Both the position numbers and the translations under genes were made by a program. 64,000 bases of DNA from Berryella wangjianweii (lineage in GTDB: Bacteria; Actinomycetota; Coriobacteriia; Coriobacteriales; Eggerthellaceae), in contig CP053716.1 of the NCBI GenBank assembly GCA_013201155.1, positions 310,001 to 374,000 of the forward strand. Direction: 5' to 3'. Under the pieces are notes generated by a model. The model did not search any database. It was not told where the DNA came from and saw nothing but the letters and a program-made list of their open reading frames with translations. Within the stretch, counting starts at the first letter, position 1. Every line of letters starts with the position of its first letter. Shown piece after piece: positions 31,465-40,226 of this stretch.

Positions 31465-34173
31465 ATGAGCAGCCTGACCTTCGATGTGACGGGAATGACG
31501 TGCGCCGCTTGCTCGGCTCGCGTGACCAAGGCCTCCGCGGCGGTGGAGGGCGTGGAGGCGGTGGCGGTGAACCTGCTGAAGAACCGCATGGAGGTGACCT
31601 TCGCCGAGGGAGCGGATCGCGCTGAGACGGCGGGCCGCGTGATCGCCGCCGTTGAGAAGGTCGGTTACGGCGCCCAGGTGCAGGGTGGCGTGACCTCGGG
31701 CGATGCGGGCGCGGGCATGGGCGCGGCGCCCGCGAAGAGCGCCGGTGCCGCGGCGGCCACGGCTGAGGCTGAGGAGCGGGCCGTGCGCACGCGCTTGGCC
31801 GTGTCGTTCCTGTTCACCATTCCGCTGTTCTATGTGGCGATGGGCCACATGCTGGGGTGGCCTCTGCCCGGAGCCCTGACTGCGCCCACGTCGGTGGGCG
31901 TGCTGGCCCTGCTGCAGTTCGTGCTGACGATTCCCGTGGTGTTCGTGAACTTCAAGTTCTTCCGCCTGGGCTTTCGCGCCATCGCGCACCGCGCACCCAC
32001 CATGGACTCGCTGGTGGCGCTGGGTGTGACCAGCTCGATGGCGTACGGTTTGTACTGCTTGGCGAAGATGCAGCTGGCGCTGGGCGCGGGGGACCTTCAC
32101 GGCGCGCAGATGGCGGGCATGGACCTGTACTTCGAGTCTGCCGCCATGATCTTGACCCTGGTGACCCTGGGCAAGTACTTCGAGGCGCGGGCGAAGCTGC
32201 GCACCACCGACGCCCTTGAGGCCCTGATCGACCTGGCGCCCGACACGGCCGAGCGCCTGCTTTCCGACGGCGCCTCCGAGGAGGTGCCCACCGACCAGGT
32301 GCGCGTGGGCGACCTGCTGGTCGTGCGCACCGGCGCCGCTGTGCCGGTGGACGGCGTGGTGCGCGAGGGCCACTGCGCGGTGGACGAAGCCGCGATCACC
32401 GGAGAGGCGGTGCCGCAGGATCGCTTCCCGGGTGACGCGGTGACGGGGGCCACGCTGTGCGTGAGCGGGTACGCGGTGATCGAGGCCACGCGCGTGGGCG
32501 CCGACACCACGCTGTCGGGCATCGTGCGTCTTGTGGACGAGGCCACCAGCACCAAAGCGCCCATTGAGCGCTTTGCCGATCGGGTGAGCGGGGTGTTCGT
32601 TCCCGTGGTGATCGCGATCGCGGCGCTGGCCTTCGCCGTTTGGCTGCTGGTGCTGCGCTCGACGCTGGAGACGGCGCTTGTGCACGCGATCACGATCCTG
32701 GTGATCTCGTGCCCGTGCGCTCTCGGTCTGGCCACGCCCACGGCTGTGATGGTGGGCACGGGACGCGGCGCGCGCAACGGCATTCTGGTGAAGTCGGCCG
32801 AGGCCCTGCAGAACGCCCATGACATCGCGGTGGTCGCTCTGGACAAGACGGGCACCATCACGGCGGGGGCTCCGAGCGTGGTGTCCGTGACCACGGCCCC
32901 CGGCGTTGCCGAGGATGAGCTGCTGAGCATCGCCCATGCGGTTGAGCAGCGCTCGGAGCATCCGCTTGCCCAGGCGGTGTGCGCGTTCGCCGTCGAGCGC
33001 GGCATGGCGGCGCCTGCGGTTGAGGGCTTCGAGCAGGTTCCCGCGCGCGGCGTGGTCGGCACGACGGACGGCGGGCGCGTCGTGGCCGGCAACGAGGCGC
33101 TGCTGAGCGACGAGGGCGTCGATGCGTCCGCGCTGACCGCGCCTGCTCGGCAGGCTGCGGAGCAGGGAGCCACGCCGCTGTTCTTCGCCTGCGCCGGCCG
33201 CGCGCTGGGCATGATCGCCGTGGCCGACACGGTGAAGCCCACCAGCGCCGCCGCCATCGCCGACCTGCGCGCCCTGGGCGTGCGCACCGTCATGCTGACG
33301 GGCGACAACGAGCGCACGGCCCATGCCATTCAGGCCGCTGTGGGCGTGGACGAGGTGATCGCCGGCGTCAGCCCGCTGGACAAGGAGCGTCACGTGCGAC
33401 GCCTGGCCGAGGGCGGCACGGTTGCCATGGTGGGCGACGGCATCAACGACGCGCCGGCCTTGGCGCGCGCCGATGTGGGCATCGCCATCGGCGCCGGAAC
33501 CGACATCGCCATCGACAGCGCCGACATCGTGCTGATGCGCAGCGACCTCATGGACGTGGCATCGGCCATCCGCCTGTCGCGCGCCACCATGCGCAACGTG
33601 AGGCAGAACCTGTTCTGGGCGCTCATCTACAATGCGGTGTGCATACCGGTGGCCGCAGGAGCCTTGGCCTGGGCGGGCGTGGAGCTGAACCCCATGATCG
33701 CGGCGGCGGCCATGAGCCTGTCGTCGGTGAGCGTGGTGTCGAACGCCCTGCGGCTGCGGCGGTGGCGCCCCGTTCACAGCCCCGGTGCGCTGGCCCTGCT
33801 TCCGGCGGAGCGCTTCGAGGGCGCGGCCAGCCGGCAGGAGGCCGCGCACGCATCCGCCGCCGTTTCGACGGAGGAGGGCGCAGCCGCGGCGGCCGCCGAT
33901 ACGAGTGATGGACAGACTGCCCGCATCGGGCAGGAAACCGAAAGGAGCATTGCCATGAACCGAGAGCTGAAGGTGGAGGGCATGATGTGCCAGCACTGCG
34001 TGCGTCACGTGACCAAGGCGCTTGAGGGCGTCGAGGGCGTGAGCGCCGTTGAGGTGAGCCTGGAGGCCGGCACGGCACGAGTGGCCGCGGAGGCTCCTGC
34101 AACCGATGAGGCCCTGGTGGCCGCCGTGGTCGATGCGGGCTACGAGGTGCCGAGCATCAGCGCGTGCGCCTAG
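31465..34173 (+). CDS. copA: Copper-exporting P-type ATPase with fused C-terminal CopZ domain
   Basis: The 902-residue protein has an N-terminal metal-binding domain (VTGMTCAACSARV, Cys13/Cys16), eight expected helices, ITGEAVPQD, the transport motif SCPCALGLATP near 415, DKTGTIT near 459, SEHPLAQA, and VGDGINDAPALARADVGIAI near 656. This is a Cu(I) exporter. After the last helix comes a ~65-residue Ala/Glu-rich linker, then a complete second HMA domain (MNRELKVEGMMCQHCVRHVT, Cys842/Cys845) like a CopZ chaperone. A strong ribosome site and ATG occur inside the frame just before it. The start at 31465 is preferred because AGGAG directly abuts the earlier ATG at 31456. Confidence 0.95.
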   Translation: MSSLTFDVTGMTCAACSARVTKASAAVEGVEAVAVNLLKNRMEVTFAEGADRAETAGRVIAAVEKVGYGAQVQGGVTSGDAGAGMGAAPAKSAGAAAATAEAEERAVRTRLAVSFLFTIPLFYVAMGHMLGWPLPGALTAPTSVGVLALLQFVLTIPVVFVNFKFFRLGFRAIAHRAPTMDSLVALGVTSSMAYGLYCLAKMQLALGAGDLHGAQMAGMDLYFESAAMILTLVTLGKYFEARAKLRTTDALEALIDLAPDTAERLLSDGASEEVPTDQVRVGDLLVVRTGAAVPVDGVVREGHCAVDEAAITGEAVPQDRFPGDAVTGATLCVSGYAVIEATRVGADTTLSGIVRLVDEATSTKAPIERFADRVSGVFVPVVIAIAALAFAVWLLVLRSTLETALVHAITILVISCPCALGLATPTAVMVGTGRGARNGILVKSAEALQNAHDIAVVALDKTGTITAGAPSVVSVTTAPGVAEDELLSIAHAVEQRSEHPLAQAVCAFAVERGMAAPAVEGFEQVPARGVVGTTDGGRVVAGNEALLSDEGVDASALTAPARQAAEQGATPLFFACAGRALGMIAVADTVKPTSAAAIADLRALGVRTVMLTGDNERTAHAIQAAVGVDEVIAGVSPLDKERHVRRLAEGGTVAMVGDGINDAPALARADVGIAIGAGTDIAIDSADIVLMRSDLMDVASAIRLSRATMRNVRQNLFWALIYNAVCIPVAAGALAWAGVELNPMIAAAAMSLSSVSVVSNALRLRRWRPVHSPGALALLPAERFEGAASRQEAAHASAAVSTEEGAAAAAADTSDGQTARIGQETERSIAMNRELKVEGMMCQHCVRHVTKALEGVEGVSAVEVSLEAGTARVAAEAPATDEALVAAVVDAGYEVPSISACA
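33941..34173 (+). CDS. copZ: Probable internal start producing free CopZ-like copper chaperone
   Basis: Inside copA, AAAGGAG (33941-33947) is followed after seven bases by ATG (33955), in frame with copA. Translation from it would give a 72-residue HMA-domain protein with the metal motif GMMCQHC, the length and sequence type of a free CopZ chaperone. The ribosome-binding sequence lies within the Ala/Glu-rich linker of the fusion. What I see is the site and frame. That it is used in the cell is inference. Confidence 0.6.
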
Positions 34174-34185
34174 GCGTCGGCGAGC

Positions 34186-35502
34186 ATGCCCTTTGACGAG
34201 GTCCCGCAGCCTCAGGGCGCGGGGCCTTTTCCCACGAGCGGCCTTCCCGACTGGGGAGGGGCGCGGGCCATACTGCTGGTCGACCTGGACGCCTTCTTCG
34301 CATCGGTGGAGCAGCTCGACCATCCCGGCTGGCGAGGCAAGCCCGTGATCGTGGGCGGATCGCCCACGCGGCGCGGCGTGGTGTCCACGGCCTCGTACGA
34401 GGCCCGCGCCTTCGGGGTTCACAGCGCCATGCCCTCGTCCACGGCGGCCGCCCTGTGCCCGCACGCCATCTGGACCGAGGGCCGCTTTGCGCGCTATCGA
34501 GCGGTATCGCGGCAGGTGATGGACGTTCTGCTGGACGAATCGCCCTTCATGCGCCAGGTGAGCATCGACGAGGCGTTCCTCGACGTGACGCCCGGCCGCG
34601 CCCGCGGCGACCATCCCGTGCTGGTGGCCGCGCGCATCCAGCGACGCGTGGCCGAGCTGGGGGTCACCTGCTCGATCGGCGTGGCCACCACGCGCTCGGT
34701 GGCGAAGATCGCATCCGATCGCGACAAGCCCCGCGGTTTGACGGTGGTGTACCCGGGGCAGGAGCGCGGCTTTCTGCAGCGCCTTTCCCTGCGCGAGCTC
34801 AGCGGCATCGGCGAGGCGGCCGAGCGCAAGCTGAACGGCATGGGCATCCGCACCCTGGGCGACCTCATGGACGCCTCTGACGAGCGCGTCCTTCGCGCTC
34901 TGGGAAAGCAGGGCGCCACCATGCTGGCCCGTGTGCGCGGCACCGAAGACGATGCCGTGAGGCCCGAGCGCGAGGTGAAGTCGGTGTCCAGCGAGACGTC
35001 GTTCGCCGTGGATGCCTCCACCGTGGAAGAGGTGAGGGCCGCCCTGTTCGCGATGGCCGCGAAGGTGGGTTGGCGCCTGCGTCGCGCGGGGCTCGAGGCC
35101 TCCACCGTCACCGTGAAGGTACGGTACGCCGATCGCACGGCCCATACGGCTCAGCAGCGCCTTTCCGCAGCCACGAACAGCGACTTCGCTTTGCGCGAGG
35201 TTGCCCTTGAGCTGCTGCCCAAGGTGTGGGCGCCCGGCATGCGCCTGCGCCTTGTGGGCATTGCGGCCTCGGGCTTCGGCGCGCATGAGGCCTTCCAGCC
35301 CTCGCTGTTCGACGACGGGCAGGATGCCGCAGCGCCGGCGAAGGGACACCGCCGACCGCGCAACGCCGATGCGCTGCTGAGCGCGGCGGATGCCGTGCGC
35401 GAGCGCTTCGGCGAGAAGGCGGTGCAGTTCGGCCACGAGCGGCGCACCCAGCAGAACACCACGGGCTCGTCGTCGAAGAACCCGGCCGACTACCTCGACT
35501 GA
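34186..35502 (+). CDS. dinB: DNA polymerase IV (Y family)
   Basis: This 438-residue translesion polymerase has the palm motif AILLVDLDAFFASVEQLD near residue 28, STASYEARAFGVHSAMPSS, the catalytic QVSIDEAFLDVTPG near 125, CSIGVATTRSVAKIASDRDK and an HhH region (RELSGIGEAAERKLNGMGI). The little-finger domain and a tail with FQPSLFDDG (a likely beta-clamp-binding QxxLF motif) follow. It starts 12 bp after copA, so it may be read with the copper operon. The ribosome site is weak. A second Y-family polymerase lies at 45-46 kb. Confidence 0.95.
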   Translation: MPFDEVPQPQGAGPFPTSGLPDWGGARAILLVDLDAFFASVEQLDHPGWRGKPVIVGGSPTRRGVVSTASYEARAFGVHSAMPSSTAAALCPHAIWTEGRFARYRAVSRQVMDVLLDESPFMRQVSIDEAFLDVTPGRARGDHPVLVAARIQRRVAELGVTCSIGVATTRSVAKIASDRDKPRGLTVVYPGQERGFLQRLSLRELSGIGEAAERKLNGMGIRTLGDLMDASDERVLRALGKQGATMLARVRGTEDDAVRPEREVKSVSSETSFAVDASTVEEVRAALFAMAAKVGWRLRRAGLEASTVTVKVRYADRTAHTAQQRLSAATNSDFALREVALELLPKVWAPGMRLRLVGIAASGFGAHEAFQPSLFDDGQDAAAPAKGHRRPRNADALLSAADAVRERFGEKAVQFGHERRTQQNTTGSSSKNPADYLD

Positions 35503-35570
35503 GCGCCCTTCCGCTGCGTGCAGAATCGGAGATAGCGTCGGATGCGCGCCTTCGCCCTGCGCCCATCGCC

Positions 35571-35576
35571 TATACT
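35571..35576 (+). promoter_or_regulatory. -10 element of ileS operon
   Basis: CCTATACT gives TATACT about 60 bases before the ileS GTG. The leader is too short for a T-box and none was recognised. Confidence 0.45.
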
Positions 35577-35635
35577 AGATGGGTTTTCGCGAGCAAGTTC
35601 AGCCGCCGCTGCGGTGCAAAAAGAAGGGGTCACAC

Positions 35636-38488
35636 GTGGCTACGAGTTACAAATCGACGATGAACCTGCCCCAGACGAGCTTCTCGATGAAGGCCAACCT
35701 GGCTCAGAACGAGCCCAAGCGCCTTGAGAAGTGGAATCGGGAGCGTATCTACGAAACGGTTCTGGAGAAGAACCGCGACGGCAAGCCGTTCATCCTGCAT
35801 GACGGCCCTCCGTACGCCAACGGCCCCATTCATATCGGCCACGCCTTCAACAAGATCCTGAAGGACTTCGTGCTGAAAAGCCATGCCCAGCGCGGCTTCT
35901 TCACGCCGTACATCCCCGGATGGGACTGCCACGGGCAGCCGATCGAGCACATGGTGGAGACCACTCTGGGCCCTGAGAAGATGGCGAGGATCGACCAGCC
36001 CACGCTGCGGCGCCTGTGTCGCGAGTGGGCCGAGAAGTACGTCGGCGTGCAGCGCGAGGGCTTTCGGCGCCTGGGCGTGAACGCCGATTGGGAGCATCCC
36101 TACCTGACCTACCTGCCCACGTACGAATCGGGCAACGTCGAGGTGTTCAAGTCGATGTACCTGGACGGCTCGGTGTATCGCGGGCGCAAGCCGATCCACT
36201 GGTGCAAGCGCTGTCACACCGCCTTGGCGGAGGCCGAGATCGAGTACGGCGACGAGACGTCGTCGTCGCTGTACGTGCGCTTCCGCATGAACGAGATGCC
36301 CGCGCGCTTCGCCCAGGCAGGCGCCGAGGGCACCTGCTGGGTGCTGATCTGGACCACGACCGCCTGGACCCTTCCCGCCAATGCCGCGGTGTGCCTGGCT
36401 CCCGACGCCTCGTACGTGCTGGTGCGTGCGGGCGGCGTGAACCACCTTATGGCCGAGGCCCTGGTGGAGAAGGTGGCCGGCCTGGTGGGCTGGGACGACG
36501 CCGAAGTGCTGCGCGACGCCGCGGGCAGCGTCGTCACCTACCGCGGCGACGAGCTGGCGGGCCTCACCTACGTTTGCCCGGTGCGCCAGGACCGCGTGGG
36601 AACCTTCATCTACGGCGACCATGTGACGCTGGGCGACGGCACGGGCGTGGTGCACACCGCCCCCGGCCACGGCCAGGACGACTATCTGGTGGGACAGCGC
36701 TTCGACGTGCCCATCTACATGCCGGTTGACGACGACGGCCGCCTGACCGCCGAGGCGGGGGAGAGGTTCGCGGGCATGGACACCGACGAGGTGACCCGCC
36801 CCATGATCGACTTCCTGCGCGATGAGGGCGTGCTGGTGGCCGAACTGTCGATTTCCCACAGCTATCCGCACTGCTGGCGCTGCCATCAGCCGGTGATCTT
36901 CCGCGCCACCGACCAGTGGTTCGTGTCGATGGACAAGACCGACCTGCGGGCCAAGGCGCTGAGCGCCATCGACGAGCAGGTGCGCTGGGTGCCCGCGTGG
37001 GCCAAGAACCGCATCGGGTCGATGGTGGCCGACCGTCCCGACTGGTGCATCTCGCGCCAGCGCTCGTGGGGCGTGCCGATCCCGGTGTTCAAGTGCGGCG
37101 AGTGCGGCTCCACGATTGCCGACGAAGCTACCTTCGATGCGGTGATCGACCTGTTCAACCGCGAGGGCGCCGATGCATGGTTCACGCGCGAGCCTCGTGA
37201 GTACCTGCCGGAGGGCACCTGCTGTCCGCAGTGCGGGTCCACCGAGGTGCTTCCCGAGCGCGACATCCTCGATGTGTGGTGGGAGAGCGGCGTGTCGCAC
37301 ACCAGCGTGTGCCGCCACCGTGCCGACGAGGGGCTCACCTTCCCGGCCGACATGTACCTGGAGGGATCCGACCAGCACCGCGGTTGGTTCCAGTCGTCGC
37401 TGCTGACCAGCGTGGGCGCGTATGGGACGGCGCCGTACCGCTCGGTGATGCACTGCGGCTTCACGGTGGACGAGAACGGCGAGAAGATGTCGAAGTCGAA
37501 GGGCAACGGCATCGACCCGGCTGACGTCACCTCGCGCTACGGGGCCGACATCCTGCGCCTGTGGGTGTCGAGCGTGGACTACTCGCAGGACGTGCGCGTG
37601 TCCGACTCGATCCTCGACCAGGTGGCGGGCACCTATCGGCGCTTCCGCAACACGCTGCGCTTCCTGCTGGGCAGTCTGGGCGACTTCGACTTCCGGCGCG
37701 ACGCCGTGACGTCGTGGGATCAGCTTGCCCCGCTTGACCAGTGGATGATGCTGCGCACGCGCACGCTGCTGCGCGACGTGGAGCGCGGCTACGACGAGTT
37801 CCGCTACCACAACGTGTACCGCGCGATCTACGACTTCGTGGTGGGCGACCTGTCCGCTGTGTACATGGAGAGCGTGAAGGACCGCCTGTACTCCGAGGCA
37901 CCCGACTCGCCGGCGCGCCGCAGCGCCCAGACCGTGCTGATGAACGTGCTTGAGGTGATGGTGCGCATCCTCACCCCGATCCTGTCGTTCACCACCGACG
38001 AGGTTTGGGAGAACTACCCGGCTGCAGAGCTGGCGCGCGAGGGAAGGCCCGTCAGCGTGCAGCTGGCAGGCTGGTTCGCCGAGGACGACTTCGCGCCCGC
38101 GATTCCCGCAGACGCCGAGGAGGCCGTGAACCCGGCTTTCGCGTGCCTGTTCGAGGTGCGCGCCGCCGTGCTGAAGCAGCTGGAGGAGGAGCGCGCCGAG
38201 GGACGCATCGCCAAGAGCCAGGAGTCGCGCGTGGAGGTGAGCGCGCCGGCCGCCATCGTGGAGACGTTGGAGGGTCTGGGCGCCGCCGTGTGCGAGGAGC
38301 TGTTCGTGGTATCGGGCGTCAGCTTCCAGCAGGCTGATGAGCTGGCGGTGCGCGTGCTGCCCGCCGAGGGCGAGAAGTGCCCGCGCTGCTGGAACTATCG
38401 CGAGCTGGGCGTCAGCGCCAGCCATCCGGCGGTGTGCGCGCGCTGCGCCGACGTGCTCGACCGCCTGGGCTTCACGGAAGACGAGTAG
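35636..38488 (+). CDS. ileS: Isoleucyl-tRNA synthetase
   Basis: The 950-residue enzyme charges tRNA-Ile. It shows ILHDGPPYANGPIHIGHAFN (HIGH motif near residue 67), the editing domain (TTTAWTLPANAAVCLAP), WESGVSHTSVC, the KMSKS loop as GEKMSKSKGNGIDPADV near 617 and a C-terminal zinc finger, CPRCWNYRELGV followed by CARCADVL near 915. The GTG at 35636 has AAGAAGGGG upstream; upstream codons lack a site. It is followed by lspA after 8 bp, the common ileS-lspA order. Confidence 0.97.
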   Translation: MATSYKSTMNLPQTSFSMKANLAQNEPKRLEKWNRERIYETVLEKNRDGKPFILHDGPPYANGPIHIGHAFNKILKDFVLKSHAQRGFFTPYIPGWDCHGQPIEHMVETTLGPEKMARIDQPTLRRLCREWAEKYVGVQREGFRRLGVNADWEHPYLTYLPTYESGNVEVFKSMYLDGSVYRGRKPIHWCKRCHTALAEAEIEYGDETSSSLYVRFRMNEMPARFAQAGAEGTCWVLIWTTTAWTLPANAAVCLAPDASYVLVRAGGVNHLMAEALVEKVAGLVGWDDAEVLRDAAGSVVTYRGDELAGLTYVCPVRQDRVGTFIYGDHVTLGDGTGVVHTAPGHGQDDYLVGQRFDVPIYMPVDDDGRLTAEAGERFAGMDTDEVTRPMIDFLRDEGVLVAELSISHSYPHCWRCHQPVIFRATDQWFVSMDKTDLRAKALSAIDEQVRWVPAWAKNRIGSMVADRPDWCISRQRSWGVPIPVFKCGECGSTIADEATFDAVIDLFNREGADAWFTREPREYLPEGTCCPQCGSTEVLPERDILDVWWESGVSHTSVCRHRADEGLTFPADMYLEGSDQHRGWFQSSLLTSVGAYGTAPYRSVMHCGFTVDENGEKMSKSKGNGIDPADVTSRYGADILRLWVSSVDYSQDVRVSDSILDQVAGTYRRFRNTLRFLLGSLGDFDFRRDAVTSWDQLAPLDQWMMLRTRTLLRDVERGYDEFRYHNVYRAIYDFVVGDLSAVYMESVKDRLYSEAPDSPARRSAQTVLMNVLEVMVRILTPILSFTTDEVWENYPAAELAREGRPVSVQLAGWFAEDDFAPAIPADAEEAVNPAFACLFEVRAAVLKQLEEERAEGRIAKSQESRVEVSAPAAIVETLEGLGAAVCEELFVVSGVSFQQADELAVRVLPAEGEKCPRCWNYRELGVSASHPAVCARCADVLDRLGFTEDE

Positions 38489-38496
38489 GCGGCTTC

Positions 38497-39093
38497 GTGC
38501 GTACGTTTCTGAAGCGAGCCATCGGCGACGAGACGCCGACCTGCGGCGCGGCCTCGCGGCGCGGTCTGAAGGCAGTGGGCTTCATCAGCCTGGGGCTTCT
38601 GTGGCTGCTGCTTGACGTGATCAGCAAGCAGCAATTCGCAGACCTGACCCCGGGCACGCGCGTAGCCGCGGGCGTTCTGGGCCTGATGGACCTGCGTCTG
38701 GTGCACAACACGGGTGCTGCCTGGGGCATGTTCTCGGGCTCGACCTTCCTGCTGGGCGTGTTCTCAGTGGTCACCTGTGCGTTGGTGTTCGTGTACTTCC
38801 TGGTGGACCTCGACCGCGTGGGGGCCCTTGAGACCTGCGGCCTGGCGCTGGTGGTGGGCGGGGGAATCGGCAACGCCCTCGACCGCTTCCTGCAGGGCTA
38901 CGTGATCGACTTCATCGAGGTCACATTCATGTCGTTTCCGGTCTTCAACGTGGCTGATATCGGGGTGACCTGCGGCATCGTGCTGTTCGTGCTGGGTCTG
39001 CTGGCTGGGCGCGCCCGTGATGCGCGCGGGCGCGACCCCGAGGATGCGACGGGGCTCGCCCATACGGCCGCTTCGGGAGAAGAGGCCCGATGA
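38497..39093 (+). CDS. lspA: Signal peptidase II (lipoprotein signal peptidase)
   Basis: The 198-residue membrane protein has four predicted helices and the family signatures: DVISKQQFADLTPG, MDLRLVHNTGAAWGMFSG, GGGIGNALDRFLQGYVIDFI and VFNVADIGVTCGIV, which include the two catalytic aspartates. It cleaves lipoprotein signal peptides. I use the GTG at 38497; the region before it overlaps ileS. The N-terminus carries ~25 extra polar residues, and the C-terminus a polar tail. Its TGA overlaps the ATG of rluD. Confidence 0.95.
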   Translation: MRTFLKRAIGDETPTCGAASRRGLKAVGFISLGLLWLLLDVISKQQFADLTPGTRVAAGVLGLMDLRLVHNTGAAWGMFSGSTFLLGVFSVVTCALVFVYFLVDLDRVGALETCGLALVVGGGIGNALDRFLQGYVIDFIEVTFMSFPVFNVADIGVTCGIVLFVLGLLAGRARDARGRDPEDATGLAHTAASGEEAR

Positions 39094-40148
39094 GCGCCTT
39101 GCGCATGCATGCGGCCTCCGCTGCCGACGACGGGCTGCGGCTTGACGTGATGCTGAGCGAGCGGGGCCTGTACCCCAGCCGCTCGGCGGCGGCCAAGGCC
39201 TGCGCCGAGGGAGCGGTGCTGGTCAACGGCCAGGCTGCCGGCAAGAACGCCACGGTGCGTCAGGGCGATGCGGTGGTGTACCCGGCTTACGAGCAGGTCG
39301 AGCCCGGCCCCTTGCGAGGAGAGCCCATCCCGCTGGACATTCGCTACGAGGATGACGAGATGCTGGTGCTGTCGAAGCAGGTAGGGCTGGTGTGTCACCC
39401 CAGCGAGGACCATCGCGAGGGCACGCTGGTGAACGCGCTGCTGCATCACTGCGGACCCGAGCACCTGTGCAACGTGCAGGGCGAACGCGACCGTATGGGC
39501 ATTGTCCATCGGCTTGACATGGACACCTCGGGGCTGATGCTTGCGGCCAAGACCGATGAGGCCGGCGAGGACCTGATGAACCAGATTCGGGAGCGATCGG
39601 TCGATCGTCACTACCTGGCCCTGGTCCACGGCGTGATCGCGCATGACACGGGTATGGTGGACGCGCCCATCGCGCGCTCGGCACGCGACCGCAAGCGCAT
39701 GGCCGTGCGCGATGTCGATTCGGCTCGCGATGCGGTGACCACCTTCACGGTGCTGGAGCGCTTCGAGGCCGAGCGCTTCGACGACGGCTACACCCTGGTG
39801 GACTGCAAGCTGTTCACAGGTCGCACGCATCAGATTCGCGTGCACATGGAGTACGTGCGCCATCCTCTGGTGGGCGAGCCGGTGTACACCGCCTGCATGC
39901 CCAAGCGCCCTGAGGCCAACCTGGGTCTGGGCCGGCAGTTCCTGCACTCCTACCGCCTGGGCTTCACGCACCCGCGCACGCAGCAGCACCTTCAGCTTGC
40001 CGACAGCCTTCCCGCCGACCTGCGCGCCGCCCTCGACTGCCTGCAGCAGCGCTCGCGTGGTCGCACTGCGGAGGGTGAGCGGGCCTTCGCGCTGATGGCC
40101 GCTTCTCCGACGCCGTGCGTGGAAGGCGAGGCCCTTGGGCTGGCGTAG
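39090..40148 (+). CDS. rluD: RluA-family RNA pseudouridine synthase
   Basis: The 352-residue protein has an N-terminal S4 domain (SERGLYPSRSAAAKACAEGA, VLVNGQAAGKNATVRQGDAV) and the RluA catalytic core with MGIVHRLDMDTSGLMLAAKT, in which the Asp of HRLD is the nucleophile. HYLALVHGVI and FTGRTHQIRVHMEYVRHPLV are also typical. S4-containing RluA enzymes commonly modify 23S rRNA helix 69 (RluD), but the exact target is inferred. The ATG overlaps the lspA stop (ATGA). Confidence 0.9.
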   Translation: MSALRMHAASAADDGLRLDVMLSERGLYPSRSAAAKACAEGAVLVNGQAAGKNATVRQGDAVVYPAYEQVEPGPLRGEPIPLDIRYEDDEMLVLSKQVGLVCHPSEDHREGTLVNALLHHCGPEHLCNVQGERDRMGIVHRLDMDTSGLMLAAKTDEAGEDLMNQIRERSVDRHYLALVHGVIAHDTGMVDAPIARSARDRKRMAVRDVDSARDAVTTFTVLERFEAERFDDGYTLVDCKLFTGRTHQIRVHMEYVRHPLVGEPVYTACMPKRPEANLGLGRQFLHSYRLGFTHPRTQQHLQLADSLPADLRAALDCLQQRSRGRTAEGERAFALMAASPTPCVEGEALGLA

Positions 40149-40154
40149 CGGGTT

Positions 40155-40226
40155 TATACTGCGTTCGTGTGCATGGAACGAGCGGCGCTCAGCGGATCCG
40201 CTCCGAGCTAAGAGGTGATACCGATC
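40155..40226 (+). promoter_or_regulatory. hemH leader: -10, palindrome and ribosome site
   Basis: TATACT (40155-40160) is a -10 element. AGCGGATCCGCT near 40190-40201 is a perfect 12-bp palindrome that can fold in the leader. AAGAGGTGA at about 40210-40218 is a near-perfect ribosome-binding site, placing the decoding start at the ATC at 40224 rather than at the GTG it contains (40215). Confidence 0.45.

Noticed and set aside
31138-35436. A 1432-codon open frame on the minus strand opposite csoR, copA and dinB
   Set aside because: It is antisense to well-supported genes, has His/Arg/Gly-rich composition typical of high-GC shadow frames, no ribosome site and no domain.
35503-35635. T-box leader upstream of ileS
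   Set aside because: Only 133 bp separate dinB and ileS, no T-box sequence or terminator/antiterminator pair is visible.
35630-38425. A 931-codon minus-strand open frame opposite ileS
   Set aside because: Mirror of the ileS reading frame through GC-rich codons; composition is His/Val/Arg-rich with no recognisable motif.
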